The translations under genes and the position numbers were made by a program. From Bacteroidales bacterium UBA1733 (GTDB taxonomy: Bacteria > Bacteroidota > Bacteroidia > Bacteroidales > UBA3663): a DNA stretch of 8,889 nt. The stretch covers positions 1-8,889 of the forward strand of contig DCIF01000033.1 in the NCBI GenBank assembly GCA_002315795.1. Reading direction: 5' to 3'. Shown in pieces: positions 6,201 to 8,889 of the stretch (positions are counted from its first letter, which is position 1; the number at the start of each line of letters is the position of its first letter). Below the pieces are notes generated by a model, which was given only the letters and a program-made list of their open reading frames with translations, was not told the origin of the DNA and did no database searches.

Positions 6201-7499
6201 ATGGAACATCTTATTCCTGTTTGGATGCTGATTCCCTTCGTGGTGATGCTGCTCTGCATTGCCGTACTTCCGTTGACGAAGTTCGAAGAGTGGTGGGAAC
6301 ACAATCTGCACAAGCTTTACGTATCGCTCATCTTGGGCGTACCAGTAGGTATCTGGCTCTGCGTCAACGGCATGAGCCACGAGTTGGAGCATCAGATGAT
6401 TTATGACTATGTGCCATTCATCCTGTTGCTCATGGCGCTTTTTGTCACCACTGGTGGCATCTGTATTAAGGGTGACCTTAAGGCTACCCCAGCAATCAAC
6501 ACCTCTATCATGGGTCTCGGTTATCTGTTGGCTTCGTTTATGGGAACCACAGGTGCTGCCATGCTGCTCATCCGTCTGCTCATCCAGACCATCTCTGAGC
6601 GCAAGTACAAGGTGCACACCATCATGTTCTTCATCGCTACTGTAGCCAACTGTGGTGGCTTGCTTACCCCACTGGGCGACCCGCCGTTGTTCCTCCTCTT
6701 CCAGAAGGGAGCTCCTTTTGGTTGGTTCATGAACCTGATGCCAGAGTGGCTGCTCACAGGCGTACTGCTCCTAGGCATCTATTATATGATGGATCTCTAT
6801 TACTTCAAGAAAGAACCTCTTGAGAACATCAAGGCAGATATCGCCAACCAAACCCGCATCCACATCAGCGGCCTGCTCAACGTCTTCTGGCTGCTGTGTG
6901 TCATTGCCAGCACGATGTTTATCAATAGCACTTATATCCCTGCTATGGGCGAGCATGATGCTCCATTCTATCTCAAACTCTTGCGCGAATGGGCATTCAT
7001 TGCCATTATCATCGGCAGTATGGTCACCACCAAGAAGCACACCCGTAAGGAGAACAACTTCTCATGGACTCCTATTCTCGAAGTGGCTTGTGTCTTCTGC
7101 GGCATCTTCGCTACCATGACCCCAGCGTTGATGTATCTGCAGCAGAACCCATTGCCAGTTTCTGAGCCTTGGCAGTTCCTCTATTGCACCGGTACCCTTT
7201 CTGCATTCCTCGACAATGCTCCTACCGCCATGGTCTTCCACGCCACCGCCACTACCCTTCCGGTCGCCGACGGCATGACCCTCGTAGCCGGCATTCCAGA
7301 GGTGATGCTCAAAGCCATCTCTATGGGTGCAGTTTTCTTCGGTGCCCTCACCTATATTGGCAACGGTCCGAACTTCATGGTCAAGTCTATCGCTGAGCAA
7401 TCTGGCATCAAGATGCCTTCGTTCTTCGGTTACATGATCAAGTTCTCTCTGATCATCCTCCTGCCAGTATATATCATCGTTCAGCTGATCTTCTTCTAA
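6201..7499 (+). CDS. Ion transporter superfamily membrane protein, probable Na+/H+ antiporter or citrate-type carrier
   Basis: Inner-membrane secondary transporter of 432 residues with about 11-12 hydrophobic segments (for example around 5-25, 38-56, 70-90, 100-128, 140-170, 182-202, 224-242, 264-278, 290-312, 366-388, 410-432). The two pseudo-symmetric loops typical of the ion transporter superfamily are clear: ANCGGLLTPLGDPP (149-162) and LSAFLDNAPTA (333-343), with TYIGNGPNFMVKSIAEQSG (384-402) as the second-half counterpart. These resemble proteins annotated as NhaD-like sodium:proton antiporters or as 'putative citrate transport' proteins. The sequence does not decide between cation antiport and carboxylate transport, so I give no symbol. 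Start at ATG 6201, 41 bases after the methyltransferase; a strong terminator 56 bases after the stop closes the lepA-methyltransferase-transporter unit. Confidence 0.85.
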   Translation: MEHLIPVWMLIPFVVMLLCIAVLPLTKFEEWWEHNLHKLYVSLILGVPVGIWLCVNGMSHELEHQMIYDYVPFILLLMALFVTTGGICIKGDLKATPAINTSIMGLGYLLASFMGTTGAAMLLIRLLIQTISERKYKVHTIMFFIATVANCGGLLTPLGDPPLFLLFQKGAPFGWFMNLMPEWLLTGVLLLGIYYMMDLYYFKKEPLENIKADIANQTRIHISGLLNVFWLLCVIASTMFINSTYIPAMGEHDAPFYLKLLREWAFIAIIIGSMVTTKKHTRKENNFSWTPILEVACVFCGIFATMTPALMYLQQNPLPVSEPWQFLYCTGTLSAFLDNAPTAMVFHATATTLPVADGMTLVAGIPEVMLKAISMGAVFFGALTYIGNGPNFMVKSIAEQSGIKMPSFFGYMIKFSLIILLPVYIIVQLIFF

Positions 7500-7555
7500 A
7501 CATTTCAGCCATACGATAGCTGGTCGTTGCAGCGATCAATCGCATCGAAAAGCAG

Positions 7556-7594
7556 CGGACAAATGACAAATAATCGTCATTTGTCCGTTTTTTT
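7556..7594 (+). terminator. Strong Rho-independent terminator after the transporter gene
   Basis: CGGACAAATGAC (7556-7567) pairs perfectly with GTCATTTGTCCG (7576-7587) over 12 bp around an eight-base loop, followed by seven T (7588-7594). It ends the lepA-methyltransferase-transporter transcription unit. Confidence 0.93.
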
Positions 7595-7903
7595 ATACCA
7601 TTCGCAAAATAATGTCAAAATGCAGCTTGCAAGTTATCTTAGGAACACCGAAGTAGCTTCTCAAAAGTTTGAGAATCGTTTCGGCAGAAAGCTACACCTT
7701 ATTAATATTTAAGGACCGATTATAATCAACTTGACATGAGGTAAAACATCTTTCAGCAAGACAAAGAGGAACTTTTTGCAAGTAAACAAACACAATCAAT
7801 AACACAATGCTTTATTTTTGCAATATTTGATTTACATTTTCTATCTCAAACACCATTATTTGCTACAAAAATGATAGGGAAAAATGATTTTTTCAAGCAA
7901 AAA
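7595..7903. other. AT-rich intergenic stretch without a recognisable gene
   Basis: About 310 bases between the terminator and the glnN promoter. Neither strand gives a convincing protein. It holds a nested palindromic element at 7653-7695, two copies of TTTTTGCAA (7773-7781 and 7815-7823, 42 bp apart), and a lone -7-like TATTTTTG at 7813-7820 without a properly spaced TTTG. It could carry upstream control sites for glnN or a small RNA, but nothing here proves either. Confidence 0.5.
7653..7695. repeat. Nested inverted repeats in the pre-glnN intergenic region
   Basis: TTCTCAAA (7658-7665) and TTTGAGAA (7668-7675) form a perfect 8-bp palindrome around AG. An outer pair GTAGCTT (7653-7659) and AAGCTAC (7689-7695) is also perfectly complementary, so a branched fold with the inner hairpin enclosed is possible (the two stems compete for two bases). 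No T-run follows. Role unknown: operator, RNA structure or relic. Confidence 0.45.
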
Positions 7904-7935
7904 TTTGGCAGAAATGTAATTTTGCTATACATTTG
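7904..7935 (+). promoter_or_regulatory. Consensus Bacteroidota promoter for glnN
   Basis: TTTG at 7904-7907 and TACATTTG at 7928-7935 match the TTTG / TAnnTTTG consensus exactly, with a 20-base spacer. Transcription is expected to start near 7942, leaving a leader of about 88 bases before the glnN ATG. The A/T-rich DNA just upstream (7866-7903) could act as an UP-like element. Confidence 0.82.
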
Positions 7936-7953
7936 CAGCGTCAAACAGGAAAT

Positions 7954-8025
7954 AATAGATAATTTCCAACGAATAGACGATTTCAATTTACAAATTCTAT
8001 AAAATATACAAATTCAAAAACATTG
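7954..8025 (+). repeat. 18-nt periodic repeats in the glnN leader
   Basis: Cut into 18-base blocks from 7954, the leader shows two copies of AATAGANNATTTC (7954-7966, 7972-7984) followed by two copies of TACAAATTC (7989-7997, 8007-8015); each pair is offset by exactly 18 bases. All lie between the predicted transcription start and the glnN ATG. The sequence is A/T-rich, so chance is a real alternative. Confidence 0.45.
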
Positions 8026-8029
8026 TGTT

Positions 8030-8889
8030 ATGAGCAAGCTAAGATTTGACGCAATTGAGCAAGCATTCAAAAAGCATGCAGTAGAAGTTGAGGCACCAGC
8101 AGGTCGCCCATCAGAGTATTTCGGCGAATTGGTATTCAATCGCGAGAAGATGCAGAAGTATCTGGATGCAAAAACCCTCAAAGCTTTACTTGATTGTATC
8201 GATAACGGTCATCACCTCGATCGCAAGATTGCTGATGGCGTAGCTGCAGGTATGAAGCAGTGGGCTATGGAACATGGCGTGACACACTGCTGTCACTGGT
8301 TCCAGCCATTGACTGAGACCACCGCTGAGAAGCATGACTCTTTCATGGAGTATGACTGGAAGGGTGGCATGATTGAGGAATTTGAAGGCAAGAGCCTCGT
8401 TCAGCAGGAGCCTGATGCATCAAGCTTCCCAAGTGGCGGTATCCGTGCTACCTTCGAGGCACGCGGCTATACAGCATGGGATCCTACCTCTCCTGTATTT
8501 ATCATGGATGACTGCCTGTGTATCCCTACCGTATTTATTTCTTACACCGGTGAGGCACTCGACTATAAGGCTCCTTTGAAGAAGGCCCTGAAGGCAGTTA
8601 GCGACGCTGCAGTTCCTGTATGTCAGTTGTTCGACTCTAAGGTAAGCCACGTAATCAGCAACCTCGGCTGGGAACAGGAGTACTTCCTCGTTGACGATGC
8701 TCTCTATGCTGCCCGCCCTGACCTGATTGCTACTGGCCGAACACTCATGGGTCATGGTTCGAGCAAGAACCAGCAGATGGATGACCACTACTTCGGTCAG
8801 ATCCCTACCCGTGTACAGGCATTTATGAAAGATCTGGAGATCCAGGGCCATCGCCTCGGCATCCCAATGAAGACTCGTCACAATGAGGT
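8030..8889 (+). CDS. glnN: Glutamine synthetase type III, 3'-truncated by window edge
   Basis: ATP-dependent ligation of ammonium to glutamate; the large dodecameric GSIII form is typical of Bacteroidota and some other anaerobes. The frame stays open from ATG 8030 to the right edge, giving 286 residues of an expected 700-730. It opens [13 protein letters not shown] and carries the GSIII N-terminal landmarks EYFGELVFN (29-37), [11 protein letters not shown] (85-95), [20 protein letters not shown] (125-144) and [11 protein letters not shown] (145-155). These are followed by [12 protein letters not shown] (211-222), whose Glu residues begin the metal site, DDHYFGQIP (251-259), and KTRHNE at the edge. 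Cys appears in DDCLCIP where the family varies. It has its own consensus promoter and an 88-base leader. The ATG choice is firm, since it directly precedes the family N-terminus. Confidence 0.97.
   Translation, partial: MSKLRFDAIEQAFKKHAVEVEAPAGRPSEYFGELVFNREKMQKYLDAKTLKALLDCIDNGHHLDRKIADGVAAGMKQWAMEHGVTHCCHWFQPLTETTAEKHDSFMEYDWKGGMIEEFEGKSLVQQEPDASSFPSGGIRATFEARGYTAWDPTSPVFIMDDCLCIPTVFISYTGEALDYKAPLKKALKAVSDAAVPVCQLFDSKVSHVISNLGWEQEYFLVDDALYAARPDLIATGRTLMGHGSSKNQQMDDHYFGQIPTRVQAFMKDLEIQGHRLGIPMKTRHNE

Noticed and set aside
7532..7543. GCGAT-CA-ATCGC palindrome just before the terminator
   Set aside because: The arms are only five bases with a two-base loop, and the strong terminator nearby already explains the 3' structure.
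7527..7712. 61-codon + strand ORF after the transporter gene
   Set aside because: It starts at a non-ATG codon, runs straight through the strong terminator hairpin and T-run, and has no recognisable protein features.
7813..7820. TATTTTTG as a second glnN promoter
   Set aside because: It matches TAnnTTTG, but the nearest upstream TTTG (7775-7778) is 34 bases away rather than 19-21.
7773..7823. Paired TTTTTGCAA words as regulator sites
   Set aside because: They are short, AT-rich and present only twice, so chance is a sufficient explanation.
8420..8881. Minus-strand 153-codon ORF at the right edge
   Set aside because: It is antisense to glnN, whose + strand frame carries unmistakable GSIII motifs.

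Overview
The window looks like chromosomal DNA from a member of the Bacteroidota, most probably Prevotella or a close relative. Supporting signs are a type III glutamine synthetase, the near absence of Shine-Dalgarno sequences (starts are preceded by A/T-rich leaders), and two promoters of the Bacteroidota form TTTG-N20-TAnnTTTG (lepA with one mismatch, glnN exact). The genus is an inference from protein and leader style; no rRNA or other marker is present. Every convincing gene is on the + strand.

Layout. (1) 1-725: the 3' two thirds of aldose 1-epimerase (galM), cut by the left edge. (2) 726-1231: an intergenic stretch holding two inverted blocks of a degenerate 10-bp repeat, a 40-codon basic small ORF (914-1036), a hairpin, and a clear terminator (1085-1153). 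(3) 1232-3194: galK, followed five bases later by truA, which probably starts at a TTG. (4) 3195-3300: a compact control region with an AT-rich palindrome, a lepA promoter and a terminator-like hairpin overlapping the -7 element. (5) 3301-7499: lepA, an orphan beta-class DNA methyltransferase and an ion-transporter-superfamily membrane protein, all closely spaced, closed by a strong terminator (7556-7594). (6) 7595-8029: a gene-free AT-rich stretch with the glnN promoter and an 18-nt periodic leader. (7) 8030-8889: the first 286 codons of type III glutamine synthetase (glnN), cut by the right edge.

Functionally, galM and galK supply the first two steps of the Leloir pathway (beta- to alpha-galactose, then galactose 1-phosphate). 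truA and lepA serve tRNA modification and translation. The methyltransferase has no restriction partner in view. The transporter probably moves Na+/H+ or a carboxylate, and glnN assimilates ammonium. This is mostly ordinary core-genome content. The less explained parts are the 10-bp repeat blocks, the small ORF, the truA-lepA control region, the methyltransferase with its G7 tract, and the periodic glnN leader. I see no mobile element, CRISPR array, tRNA or rRNA.
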